The notes below the pieces were generated by a model. It made no database searches. It was given only the letters and a program-made list of their open reading frames with translations, and was not told where the DNA came from. The position numbers and the translations under genes are program-made. Below are positions 1 to 7,454 of a stretch of 36,004 nucleotides of DNA, in pieces (positions within the stretch are counted from its first letter, which is position 1; every line of letters begins with the position of its first letter). Source of the stretch: Acidobacteriota bacterium (GTDB lineage: Bacteria; Acidobacteriota; Terriglobia; Bryobacterales; Bryobacteraceae). The stretch covers positions 1-36,004 of the forward strand of contig VFZX01000031.1 in NCBI GenBank assembly GCA_016871015.1, given 5' to 3'.

Positions 1-61
1 CACCCAGCGGGTGAACCCCTCGCGGATCCAAAACTTCGCTCATTCCGCCAGTGTCGGCCAT
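1..61 (-). CDS. Possible 5' end of a leftward gene, cut by window edge
   Basis: On the minus strand an ATG at 61-59 opens a frame that stays open for 20 codons to the window edge. Its translation begins MADTGGMSEVLDP. A purine-rich GCGGAAG lies directly upstream and could be a weak ribosome binding site, and the second Met (residue 7) is an alternative start. It would be divergent from the dehydrogenase gene at 164. Too little is visible to name a family, and it may be chance. Confidence 0.3.
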   Translation of the reverse strand, partial: MADTGGMSEVLDPRGVHPLG

Positions 62-163
62 CTTCCGCCACCCGCGCTCGTTTCAACTGCCTGATCTAGG
101 ATCATAGACCCTCCGGTGTGAGGAAAAGTTCCCGCCGGGGCCAAAAATGGGTATCATTCCCGA

Positions 164-1024
164 ATGCCAGCCAACTTCAAAGCAGAGCTCGTGGGCTGTT
201 TCGGACAGCCTGTGGCGGAAAATCCAACAGGTGTGATGCAGGAGGCGGCCTTCGCCGCCGCCGCACTGAACTGGCGCTACCTCACCATCGAGGTCGCGCC
301 GGACAAGCTTCGGGACGCGGTTCAGGCGGTTCGGGCGTTTGGAATGCGCGGCATCAACCTGACGATTCCGCACAAGGTTGCGGTCATGAAGCACCTGGAT
401 GCCGTCGCCCCCGATGCCGCGCTGATCGGTGCCGTGAACACCGTCCGCGTGGATCCGGACGGGCGGCTGATTGGCGAAAACACAGACGGCAAAGGCTTCC
501 TGCGCGGGGCCACCACCATCGGCGGACTCAATCCCAAGGACTGTTTCGCCGTGGTGCTTGGCGCCGGTGGCGCCGCCCGGGCCATTGTGGCCGAGCTTGC
601 CTTGGCGGGTGCGGCAAAGATCCTGGTGGTGAACCGGTCCGTCGAGCGCGGCCAGAACCTGGTCTCTGATCTGGCCGCCAAGACCGGCGCCAGGATCGAA
701 TTCGAGCCATGGCGCGGAACGTTTGCCGTCCCCGGTGCGGCGGACCTGCTGGTCAACGCGACCTCCATCGGCCTGTTTCCGGATGTCACCTCCATGCCCC
801 CGGTGGACTTCTCCGGCGCCGGCACCTGGCTGTTGGTGAGCGATGTGGTCTTCAACCCGCCGGAAACGCCCTTCCTCGCAGCCGCCAGCCGCAAGGGTCT
901 CCGCACCCTCGACGGACTGTCGATGCTCGTCTTCCAGGGCGTGATCGGATTCAAGTTGTGGACCGGCGTGGATCCCGATGAATCCGTCATGAGACAGGCC
1001 CTGCGCCGCGCTCTCGGCGTGTGA
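164..1024 (+). CDS. Shikimate/quinate dehydrogenase family protein (AroE-like)
   Basis: Predicted cytoplasmic NAD(P)-dependent oxidoreductase of 286 residues, the usual length for AroE, which reduces 3-dehydroshikimate in chorismate synthesis. The N-terminal substrate domain has NLTIPHK (residues 65-71, catalytic Lys71), GAVNT (89-93) and GENTDG (104-109, catalytic Asp108). The Rossmann domain has GAGGAA (133-138) and a VNRS turn (156-159) where the cofactor adenosine phosphate usually binds. A FQGV motif near the C-terminus matches the conserved substrate-binding Gln. The usual N-terminal S-x-S shikimate-binding motif is replaced by N20-P-T22, so quinate or another relative of shikimate is possible as substrate. 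The gene is alone on its strand and ends 7 bp before the convergent tRNA. The start at 164 has only a weak Shine-Dalgarno sequence. The family is firm; the exact substrate is not. Confidence 0.88.
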   Translation: MPANFKAELVGCFGQPVAENPTGVMQEAAFAAAALNWRYLTIEVAPDKLRDAVQAVRAFGMRGINLTIPHKVAVMKHLDAVAPDAALIGAVNTVRVDPDGRLIGENTDGKGFLRGATTIGGLNPKDCFAVVLGAGGAARAIVAELALAGAAKILVVNRSVERGQNLVSDLAAKTGARIEFEPWRGTFAVPGAADLLVNATSIGLFPDVTSMPPVDFSGAGTWLLVSDVVFNPPETPFLAAASRKGLRTLDGLSMLVFQGVIGFKLWTGVDPDESVMRQALRRALGV

Positions 1025-1031
1025 TTTGAAT

Positions 1032-1108
1032 TGGTAGGCGCGACAGGACTCGAACCTGTAACCCCCAGCTTCGAAGGCTGGTGCTCTATCCGGTTGCGCT
1101 ACGCGCCC
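1032..1108 (-). tRNA. tRNA-Arg (anticodon UCG)
   Basis: The reverse complement folds as a 77-nt cloverleaf with encoded CCA. The acceptor pairs GGGCGCG with CGCGCCT (first pair G-U), the anticodon stem is CCAGC/GCTGG with loop CTTCGAA, and the anticodon is UCG, which reads CGA. The variable loop is 5 nt and the T arm is ACAGG-TTCGAGT-CCTGT. The D stem GCGC/GAGC has one G-A mismatch. It lies 11 bp after the stop of the upstream minus-strand gene and 7 bp from the convergent AroE-like gene. It may therefore be co-transcribed with the ankyrin gene or use a promoter inside that gene. Confidence 0.96.
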
Positions 1109-1119
1109 ACTACGCCGTA

Positions 1120-2871
1120 TTATCGCACCGCGGCCAACGCAAGCACCGCCCAGCTTGTCGCGGCCGCCGAAATCCACTGGTCGTGCCCGTGTGGGAATCC
1201 GCTTTCGAAAAACGGCTGGAACGGAAGCGCGCGCGTGCGGACGTACCAGGATCCATCGTCCAACTGCTGCTTCAGCAGGAACGACACGCCTTTGGCGTAG
1301 GCCGGATCCCCGGCCGCCAAGCCGCTCTGGCTTAGCGCGTAGAGCGCAAGCCCGGTGCCGTAGGCGTCGCTCGCGATTCCGGGAACCTGCCTCCACCCCC
1401 CGTCCGCCGACTGGGTGGCGAGCAATTCCCTCCGCGCCGCACTCACCGTTTCCTGAGGCGCACGGCCCCAGGCGAGCCCGGCCAGCCGCATCGCCTTGTC
1501 CTCGGTGAATTCGGCGGGGGTGACCATGAACCAGTCCACCGCCTTGGCGATCTTCGCGTCGATATCCTTCCGCCGGCCCGCCGGTGCGTAGGCGTCGATG
1601 GACCGCAGCGACAACGCGGTCACCGCCAGATCACTGTATTCCTGCGGAGGGCGGTGCGCGGTCGTGTGCCAGCTCCCATCGTGGCGTTGGCGTCCGGCGA
1701 GGTAGTGGACCGAAGCGTCGGTCATGGCATCGGCGGGATGTCCGGCTTCGGCCAGCGACCACAGAATGTAGGCCGCCGTGTCTTCGGCGCCAGGCACCCC
1801 GGTACCGAGCATCATGTTCGACACCCGGCCGCGCGCGACACCGGCATTCATCTTGATGGCCTTGGCCTGCGCCGCCTCGTCGATCTTCAATCCGCGCTTG
1901 CGCGCCGCCGCGGCCGCAGCCACCGGAAGCGAGTTGTTGTGGCACGACACGCATCCGCGCAGTTTGATCACCGCTTCTCCGCAGCCTTGCAGCAGCGGGA
2001 GGCTCTTGGCGATCGCCCCCGCCGGATCCAGGCTCTGCTCGCGCGGCTTCGGGACTGCCGGTTCGGGCTTCCCTTCCGGCGCGCCCGCCTGGCGGAGCGC
2101 CTTGACGATCTCCGTATCGCCGCGCCGCAACGCGACCGACAGCGCCGTCTCGCCTTCCTTGTTCACGTGCTTGGGATCCGCGCCCGCTGCAAGCAGCGCC
2201 CGGACCACCGCTGCCGACGAGGTATCGCGGTGCGCGGCGCGCAACAGCGGCGTGTCGCCCCGTGAGTCTGTGACGTTGGGATTGGCGCCCATCCCGGCCA
2301 GCCGCCGGACCATCTCCGCGTTCCCGCGCTGGGCGGCGGACCGCATTACGTTCGAAGTCTTACTGGGCTTCGCACCCGCGGCGATGAGAATCCTCGCGCA
2401 CCCAAGGCACTCGGTGGCAGCCGCCACGCCCAGCGCCCGCTCGAGAAACACGGGTGAAGGCTTCTTTGCCAGGAGCGCGGCAATCGCGTCCACATCGGCC
2501 CGTTGAACCGCTTCGCTCAACGGCGTTACGTTCGAGCCCGTTTCGGTCAGCTCAGGATCGGCGCCCGCCGCGAGCAGCGCCTCCACCGCGCCGAACGCAC
2601 CGGACCGGGCCGCGATGAGCAGCGGGGTCCGGCCGTTCCGGGTCCGTGCGTTGGGATCGGCACCCTTGGCCAGCAGCAGCTTGATTTTGGCGAGATCCTG
2701 CACGGCCCAGTGAAGAGCCGTCGCGCCGTCCGCCGCGGCCTCGTTGACCTTCGCGCCGTCCTCGATGAGCGCCTTCATGCGATCAAGGGATCCGGACGCA
2801 GCTTCACGCATCAACGCGGGCGTGTCGGCATGGAGCAGGGTGGTCGCGAGCAGAACCGGGAAAATGCGCAT
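1120..2871 (-). CDS. Exported ankyrin-repeat / c-type haem / squalene-cyclase-repeat protein
   Basis: A 583-residue protein with a short N-terminal signal peptide (MRIFPVLLATTLLHA). Residues about 16-270 are ankyrin repeats, with repeated G-A-D-P-N and TPLL/TALHWA motifs. A single CVSCH haem c attachment site follows near residue 310. The C-terminal third has several copies of the Q-x-x-DGSW/DGGW signature of prenyltransferase/squalene-cyclase alpha-alpha repeats. The haem site implies a periplasmic or extracytoplasmic location and c-type cytochrome maturation. The three-part architecture points to a protein-binding scaffold carrying a redox centre; no enzyme activity can be assigned. It is followed 11 bp later by tRNA-Arg on the same strand. 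The domain calls are strong; the function is unknown. Confidence 0.85.
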   Translation of the reverse strand: MRIFPVLLATTLLHADTPALMREAASGSLDRMKALIEDGAKVNEAAADGATALHWAVQDLAKIKLLLAKGADPNARTRNGRTPLLIAARSGAFGAVEALLAAGADPELTETGSNVTPLSEAVQRADVDAIAALLAKKPSPVFLERALGVAAATECLGCARILIAAGAKPSKTSNVMRSAAQRGNAEMVRRLAGMGANPNVTDSRGDTPLLRAAHRDTSSAAVVRALLAAGADPKHVNKEGETALSVALRRGDTEIVKALRQAGAPEGKPEPAVPKPREQSLDPAGAIAKSLPLLQGCGEAVIKLRGCVSCHNNSLPVAAAAAARKRGLKIDEAAQAKAIKMNAGVARGRVSNMMLGTGVPGAEDTAAYILWSLAEAGHPADAMTDASVHYLAGRQRHDGSWHTTAHRPPQEYSDLAVTALSLRSIDAYAPAGRRKDIDAKIAKAVDWFMVTPAEFTEDKAMRLAGLAWGRAPQETVSAARRELLATQSADGGWRQVPGIASDAYGTGLALYALSQSGLAAGDPAYAKGVSFLLKQQLDDGSWYVRTRALPFQPFFESGFPHGHDQWISAAATSWAVLALAAVR

Positions 2872-3326
2872 GCCCCCAATTATGCGGCATTTCCGGACCC
2901 AAGGTCAGGCTGAGCCTCGTCACGAGACCGCCCCCAAACAGACCGGACAGTCAGGCAAGGCGTGGCAGGCCTCCCTCCGCTCATTGAACACCCGGGTCAT
3001 GGCCCAGGATTCCGGCAAGCGTGGCTCGCGATTCCGTTCCTAAATTTGCGAGTGCGTGACACGAAGCGGCACGCCATTTCCGCGTTACGGTTGTCTCCCG
3101 CACCGCGTCCGCGCAGGCCCCCCCACCCGGCATCGCGTTTGGTGCGCGCCACGCTGTCGCACTCCGCACCAACGGCGACGTGCTGCATGGGGCGGAAACG
3201 TTGGCTGCCAACTCGGACGAGGCGCTCGATCCGGACAAGCGCCAGACGGAGCGGCGCGCCTCGCAGCGTGTCAAAGAGGCCTTCAATTTCGCTGCACTGG
3301 CTGCCCTCGTCCAGTGAGGCTGGGCG
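2872..3326. other. 455-bp region without a confident gene
   Basis: This gap lies between the start of the ankyrin gene and the end of the Uma2 gene, both on the minus strand. It must hold the promoter of the ankyrin gene, but no convincing -35/-10 pair is visible. Open frames on both strands look like antisense composition effects of high-GC DNA, except the plus-strand frame at 3060-3317, listed separately. No strong hairpin was seen. Confidence 0.5.
3060..3317 (+). pseudogene. Possible gene remnant with an RCC1-like segment
   Basis: An 86-codon open frame bounded by TGA at 3057 and TGA at 3315. There is no ATG start; the first usable codon is GTG at 3180. The part GARHAVALRTNGDV resembles an RCC1 repeat core (G..H..AL..dG.V). 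It is followed by a charged, alpha-helical-looking tail ending FNFAALAALVQ. No signal peptide, Shine-Dalgarno sequence or complete repeat is visible. It could be the decayed 3' end of a larger gene or a chance frame in high-GC DNA. The RCC1 likeness is short, so this is a weak call. Confidence 0.2.
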
Positions 3327-3923
3327 CTACAGGTACACCTTGGCGAGATGGAGATCGAACCCTCCGACCGGCCCCTCACCGTGAACGGTCATATCGGTGA
3401 CTACCTGAGGTGAGCCCTGTGGACGGTACACGGTCGTGGTTTTCCGGATCGGATCGACAAGCCATGCCAATTGCGCGCCGTTGCTGATCCATTCGTGCAT
3501 CTTCTCTTCCAACCGCGCCAAGTCATCGGATGGCGACCGGAGCTCAATGACGAACTCCGGGCACACCGGAAAGACTTCCAGGGCTTCACTCTCCAGGAAC
3601 GCCGCCACGCGGCTGCTCTCTGTCCAGGCGGCATCGGGCGAACGGCGTGCACCGTTGGGCAGCCGGAACAGCGTGCTGGAGTCTGTGACGATGCCCCGGC
3701 CATCGCTCTCCGCCCAGAGCCCCAACTGAAAGTTTATCTGGCTGTTCCTACGCCCCGATCGGAATCCTGAGTTCGGCATGATCTCGAATTCCCCTCTTGA
3801 ATTAACCTCAATATCGAGATCCTCGTGCTCAGAACAAAACTGCAAGAGCTCCGTATCCGTCATCGGCGGACCAGTAAGGACCACTGGGACGTCGAGCGGG
3901 AGGTGATCAATTGCCAGTCCCAC
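3327..3923 (-). CDS. Uma2 family (DUF820) PD-(D/E)XK nuclease-fold protein
   Basis: A 198-residue cytoplasmic protein of usual Uma2 length. The family core is visible: SPDAAW (residues 95-100, Asp97), CPEFVIELRSPSD (121-133, Glu127), EEKMHEW (139-145, Lys141) and AWLVDP (153-158). These form the PD-(D/E)XK restriction-endonuclease-like fold. Uma2 genes are often numerous in Acidobacteria, cyanobacteria and Chloroflexi, and their role is not settled. The gene starts 18 bp after the DUF59-fusion gene on the same strand and could be its last co-transcribed partner. Family identity is firm; an actual nuclease activity is unproven. Confidence 0.88.
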   Translation of the reverse strand: MGLAIDHLPLDVPVVLTGPPMTDTELLQFCSEHEDLDIEVNSRGEFEIMPNSGFRSGRRNSQINFQLGLWAESDGRGIVTDSSTLFRLPNGARRSPDAAWTESSRVAAFLESEALEVFPVCPEFVIELRSPSDDLARLEEKMHEWISNGAQLAWLVDPIRKTTTVYRPQGSPQVVTDMTVHGEGPVGGFDLHLAKVYL

Positions 3924-3941
3924 GACTCCATCCTACCATCG

Positions 3942-5705
3942 TCACAGCCCCAGCGCCGCCCGGCCCGCCGGAGTCAGCCGGTTCGATGACCACCCTGGCT
4001 CCCACGTCTGCTCCACCACAACATTGCGCACGCCCGGAACCTTCATCAACCGCTGGCGCACCGGTACGGAATTCCCGCCCGACCCGAACGAGAAGAACCC
4101 GATCCGCGGACGCCCGCGGTGCGGCATCGCCATGACCACGTGCACGGTGTCGCCGCGGACCCGCAAGTCGTACACGAGCCCCAGGTCCACGACGCTCGGA
4201 TTCGCCTTGTACAACTGTTCGTCCTTACAGTCGCGCAACGCCTCCCATAGCACCTGCTTCGAAATGGGTGAGTCTCCGGCCTCGCCCGGACGCGCGAGGC
4301 GTCCCTTCACCGCGGCTCCCGCCTGAGGCAGCTCGCCCTCGGAGACCTTCAGCGGATTCATCATCTCGCGCCGGATCCGCTCGACGAGCTGCGCTCCGCT
4401 TTCGCGGTAATGGAGCGCCAGATACGCATTCCGCTGGTGTAGGACAGTGCCCGCCTTCATCTCGCGTCCGGGAAGCGGGTAGCGGCTCCACACATGTCCG
4501 TGCCACTTGTAGAAGAACAGTGGCGCGCCCGAGTGCCGGACCGACGGCAGTCCCTCGGCGCGATGTTCGAGGAACAGTGCGATGAAGGCATCCTCCGCCT
4601 TCTTGTGCACGAAGCCCACGCCCCACAGGTTGTCCTGCTGGCCCTGCGGCACCGGACCCGTGTGCAGAGTCCCGCCCTCATCCATCCAGACCGAATCGGT
4701 GAACGACTGTCCCGAGAAGACCCACTCGTCGTCACGCAGAGCGTCGGCCTCGAAATCGGTGAGCGCCTCCATGCGTCCGGATTTGACGAGCCACGGAACT
4801 CCAGCGAGAAAGCGGTACTCGATGTAGACGTGCAGGCGGCTCGGCGAGAACACCGGATGCACGGGCGAGTAGGGAAATCCCCAGCGGCGCACGATGGTGA
4901 CCAGCGGTCCGCGGATCACTTCGTAGTCGGGACAGGTGTCCCACAGCGTGATGCGGAACTTCTGGAAGTTGCCAGATCCTACGTAGTCGTGCGCCCAGTC
5001 GATGCCCGGAGGCTCGCCGTGTCCCTCGCCGCCCGCGAACAGTTCGAGTCCGTGCTCGCGCTTGAAGGTGAGCCGCTCCAGTTGTCCCATCTGGCGAGAG
5101 AGTGACGCCTTGAAAAAGTCGTTCTCGATGTCGAGTCCGAACCCCTCGCCGCGCGTGACGAGGTCGGTGGAATACTGCGGGAACTCGGCGTCCGGATTGC
5201 CGAACAGCACCAGGTACTGGGCCCGTGTGTAGGCGGCCGAGCGCGCGACAAAGACCACGCGGCAGGACCACTCGTTGCCGCGCCGGACCTCGGAATGCAC
5301 CTGGCTCACGACTTCGGTCAACTGGCCGTCAGCGATGCGCGCAACGCGGATCTCGCGCATCGGCGAGGTGACCTGGGCCGCCGGCAGGCTGAGCAGCACC
5401 TCCACCGGTTCCGGCGCGCGCGCCACGCCGATGGTCTCGTCGTGCGCGATCACCTGAAAGTAGCGCCAGCCCACGGCCCATTCGCGCCATGGACGGGGAA
5501 GCGCGGTCACGGGGTGTGAGTGGCTGGCGGGCATGAGCGGCGTGCCAGGATTTTCCTCCTCGGCCTGTGACTGAATGATCGTGTTGCGCACGGAGTTGGT
5601 GAGGGCGCGCGCGACGCGGTAGTCGCGCCGCTTCCACGCCGACTCGAGCAGTTTCATCTTCTGTTCGAACGTCTCCGTCCGCTCCCAATATCGTTGTTCG
5701 GCCAC
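3942..5705 (-). CDS. Large beta-rich protein with C-terminal DUF59 (MIP18-like) domain
   Basis: A 587-residue protein. The start is GTG at 5705, with a good GGGAGGC Shine-Dalgarno 7-8 bases upstream. There is no signal peptide. Residues about 1-60 look helical. Residues about 65-470 are aromatic-rich and probably beta-sandwich, resembling C-terminal sandwich modules of polysaccharide lyases and alpha-mannosidases; I could not assign a family. Residues 478-587 match DUF59/MIP18, the domain of Fe-S cluster assembly factors: VVDLGLVYDLRV, then a WEPGWSSNRL end like the family's PPWsPdrm. The conserved Cys after the second strand is absent (MAMPHRGRPRIG instead of a TxxGC-type segment). The gene lies 12 bp after the permease/amidohydrolase fusion and 18 bp before Uma2. 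The C-terminal domain is confident; the role of the whole protein is unknown. Confidence 0.72.
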   Translation of the reverse strand: MAEQRYWERTETFEQKMKLLESAWKRRDYRVARALTNSVRNTIIQSQAEEENPGTPLMPASHSHPVTALPRPWREWAVGWRYFQVIAHDETIGVARAPEPVEVLLSLPAAQVTSPMREIRVARIADGQLTEVVSQVHSEVRRGNEWSCRVVFVARSAAYTRAQYLVLFGNPDAEFPQYSTDLVTRGEGFGLDIENDFFKASLSRQMGQLERLTFKREHGLELFAGGEGHGEPPGIDWAHDYVGSGNFQKFRITLWDTCPDYEVIRGPLVTIVRRWGFPYSPVHPVFSPSRLHVYIEYRFLAGVPWLVKSGRMEALTDFEADALRDDEWVFSGQSFTDSVWMDEGGTLHTGPVPQGQQDNLWGVGFVHKKAEDAFIALFLEHRAEGLPSVRHSGAPLFFYKWHGHVWSRYPLPGREMKAGTVLHQRNAYLALHYRESGAQLVERIRREMMNPLKVSEGELPQAGAAVKGRLARPGEAGDSPISKQVLWEALRDCKDEQLYKANPSVVDLGLVYDLRVRGDTVHVVMAMPHRGRPRIGFFSFGSGGNSVPVRQRLMKVPGVRNVVVEQTWEPGWSSNRLTPAGRAALGL

Positions 5706-5717
5706 GAAAGCCTCCCG

Positions 5718-7454
5718 CTATTTTTGGCTGAGCAGATCCTGGCGGTCGATCCGCTCGCCTTTGAATATTACCGAAGAGATGCGCTCCGTGGCAGAGATGT
5801 CGGTGAGCGGATTGCCGTCGACGATCAGGATCGAGGCCTCGTAACCCTTGCGGATCGCGCCGGTACGGCCGCCAATGCCAAGTGAGGTTGCGGCGTCAAA
5901 GGTAGCAGCGCGGAGAGCTGCGCTGGCGGGCACGCCGGCCTGGACCCACAACTGAAGCTCACGGTGGATCGATGGACCGTGGAAGACCAGCGGCTCGCCC
6001 GACCGGGTGCCCAACAGGAGTGGCGTTGAGAGTTCGAACGCGCGGCGCAGCTCCGTGGCGCGGCGCGCGGGATCGGGCTCGGGCGTGCGGGGAGGAATGC
6101 CGCCGTTCCGCAACAGGAGCGCCGTCCGTTGCAGGATGTCGCGCGAGAATGCGGACTGCTGGACCAGGGTTCGCGACAGCGGACCCGGATCACGGCGCGC
6201 AACCGCCAGCGCCGCCTCCTCGGCCGCCAGCGCGGGGATGTAGGTGGGCGCTGCCGGTGTGGCGACCAGTTCCGCGCCGGACCACCCCGCCGGTCTCTGA
6301 GCAGGCTGCTGCGCGACCGCGCCCACTGCCACCACGCCGCAGAACAACTGCGAGGCGAGCGCCTCAGGCGTGTCCCCGCCGGGTCCCACTTGGACGTCAA
6401 TGAGGCCGGGAAGCAGCGTCTTGCCCGCGGCCTCGACGGCATCGGCGCGCAGCGAATCCGGATCGGGGATTTGGTCCGAGTAAACCTCGGCGATCCGTCC
6501 GCCGCGGATCAGAATCGCGCCGTTTGGGATCACGCGTCCGTCGCCCGTGAAGATCGTGGCGTTGCGGATGAGGCGCGTGTGATTGCGTCGGATCTCGCGG
6601 TCGAGTTGCTTTGATTCGGCGATATGCTCGCGTGTCCAGGCCTGATAGGTCCCCATGAGGATGAACGGCGCGAGCACCGCGAGCACCCACGCCTTCGATT
6701 TCCGCGGCAGCCTCTCTTCCTTCTCCCAACGGAACAGCTTCATCGCAATGAAGGTGCCGAGCGCGATGGTGACAAGCATCGCCGCCACCGATTCGAGGTT
6801 CGCGGCGATCCCTTCGCTCCGCAGCATCACGTGCTGGATTCCGGTGTTCAGGTAGGCCGCCGGCATGAACTGCGCGGCGATCTGCGCCGCGGGCGGCAGC
6901 GAGCTCACCGGCAGGGTCGCGCCGCTGAGGAACAGCATCGGCATGTAGAGGATCTGGATCAGCACGTTGCTCTCCGCCACCGAGTTCGCCACCGATGCAA
7001 CGATCAGGCCGACTGCGCGGAAGGCGAAACTGGCAAGCGTCACCAGGATCAGCAGCGAGAGCCAGCGCTCGGGGATTGGCATCCCATGCGCGAAATGCGC
7101 GAGCAGGATGATCAGCACGACGGAGGGAAGGTAGAGGATCCAGCCGGTGACCATGCTCGCCACCAGGATCGGCGCCGGTGAGATCGGCGCCACTTTGTAG
7201 CGGCGCAGGATGCCGGTCTCGCGCTCGATCACCGCGCGGATGCCCGCCCCGAAGAGTCCGCTGCCGAGGATCCCGATGACGATCACCATGGGGATGACGC
7301 GGAGCATGGGTCCGGCGCCGGCGTTGCCGTCCGACATGAACTGTCCGAAGGCGAAAAAGAAGATCAGCGGGAAAACGTAGTTGAAGAACAGGACCGCGCG
7401 CTCGCGCACGGCCAGCCGCAGGTTCAACCGGATCAGGGCCAGGTAGGGTTTCAT
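5718..7454 (-). CDS. ABC-2 permease fused to a degenerate amidohydrolase-like domain
   Basis: A 578-residue protein in one uninterrupted frame. Residues 1-245 are an ABC-2 type exporter permease with about six membrane segments (roughly 22-38, 53-72, 104-121, 133-154, 165-185, 222-241) and the usual ERETG segment (78-81). An additional hydrophobic segment (255-273) follows. Residues about 294-578 resemble the edges of an imidazolonepropionase-like amidohydrolase: a beta-sandwich start, PGLIDV (349-354), SIHREL..W.QAG (495-507), ALRAATFDAA and GAIRKGYEASILIVDGNP. The metal ligands are missing: HxH is Q355-V-G and the catalytic Asp region reads GTRSG (482-486). The domain is also about 100 residues short. 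The seventh segment would place it outside the membrane (inference). The gene abuts its ATPase, whose stop codon is immediately before this ATG. Confidence 0.85.
   Translation of the reverse strand: MKPYLALIRLNLRLAVRERAVLFFNYVFPLIFFFAFGQFMSDGNAGAGPMLRVIPMVIVIGILGSGLFGAGIRAVIERETGILRRYKVAPISPAPILVASMVTGWILYLPSVVLIILLAHFAHGMPIPERWLSLLILVTLASFAFRAVGLIVASVANSVAESNVLIQILYMPMLFLSGATLPVSSLPPAAQIAAQFMPAAYLNTGIQHVMLRSEGIAANLESVAAMLVTIALGTFIAMKLFRWEKEERLPRKSKAWVLAVLAPFILMGTYQAWTREHIAESKQLDREIRRNHTRLIRNATIFTGDGRVIPNGAILIRGGRIAEVYSDQIPDPDSLRADAVEAAGKTLLPGLIDVQVGPGGDTPEALASQLFCGVVAVGAVAQQPAQRPAGWSGAELVATPAAPTYIPALAAEEAALAVARRDPGPLSRTLVQQSAFSRDILQRTALLLRNGGIPPRTPEPDPARRATELRRAFELSTPLLLGTRSGEPLVFHGPSIHRELQLWVQAGVPASAALRAATFDAATSLGIGGRTGAIRKGYEASILIVDGNPLTDISATERISSVIFKGERIDRQDLLSQK

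Noticed and set aside
83-1396. 437-residue minus-strand open frame
   Set aside because: It runs antisense through the AroE-like gene and through the tRNA; the VAQPDRAPAFEAGGYRFESC segment is the familiar false translation of a tRNA gene.
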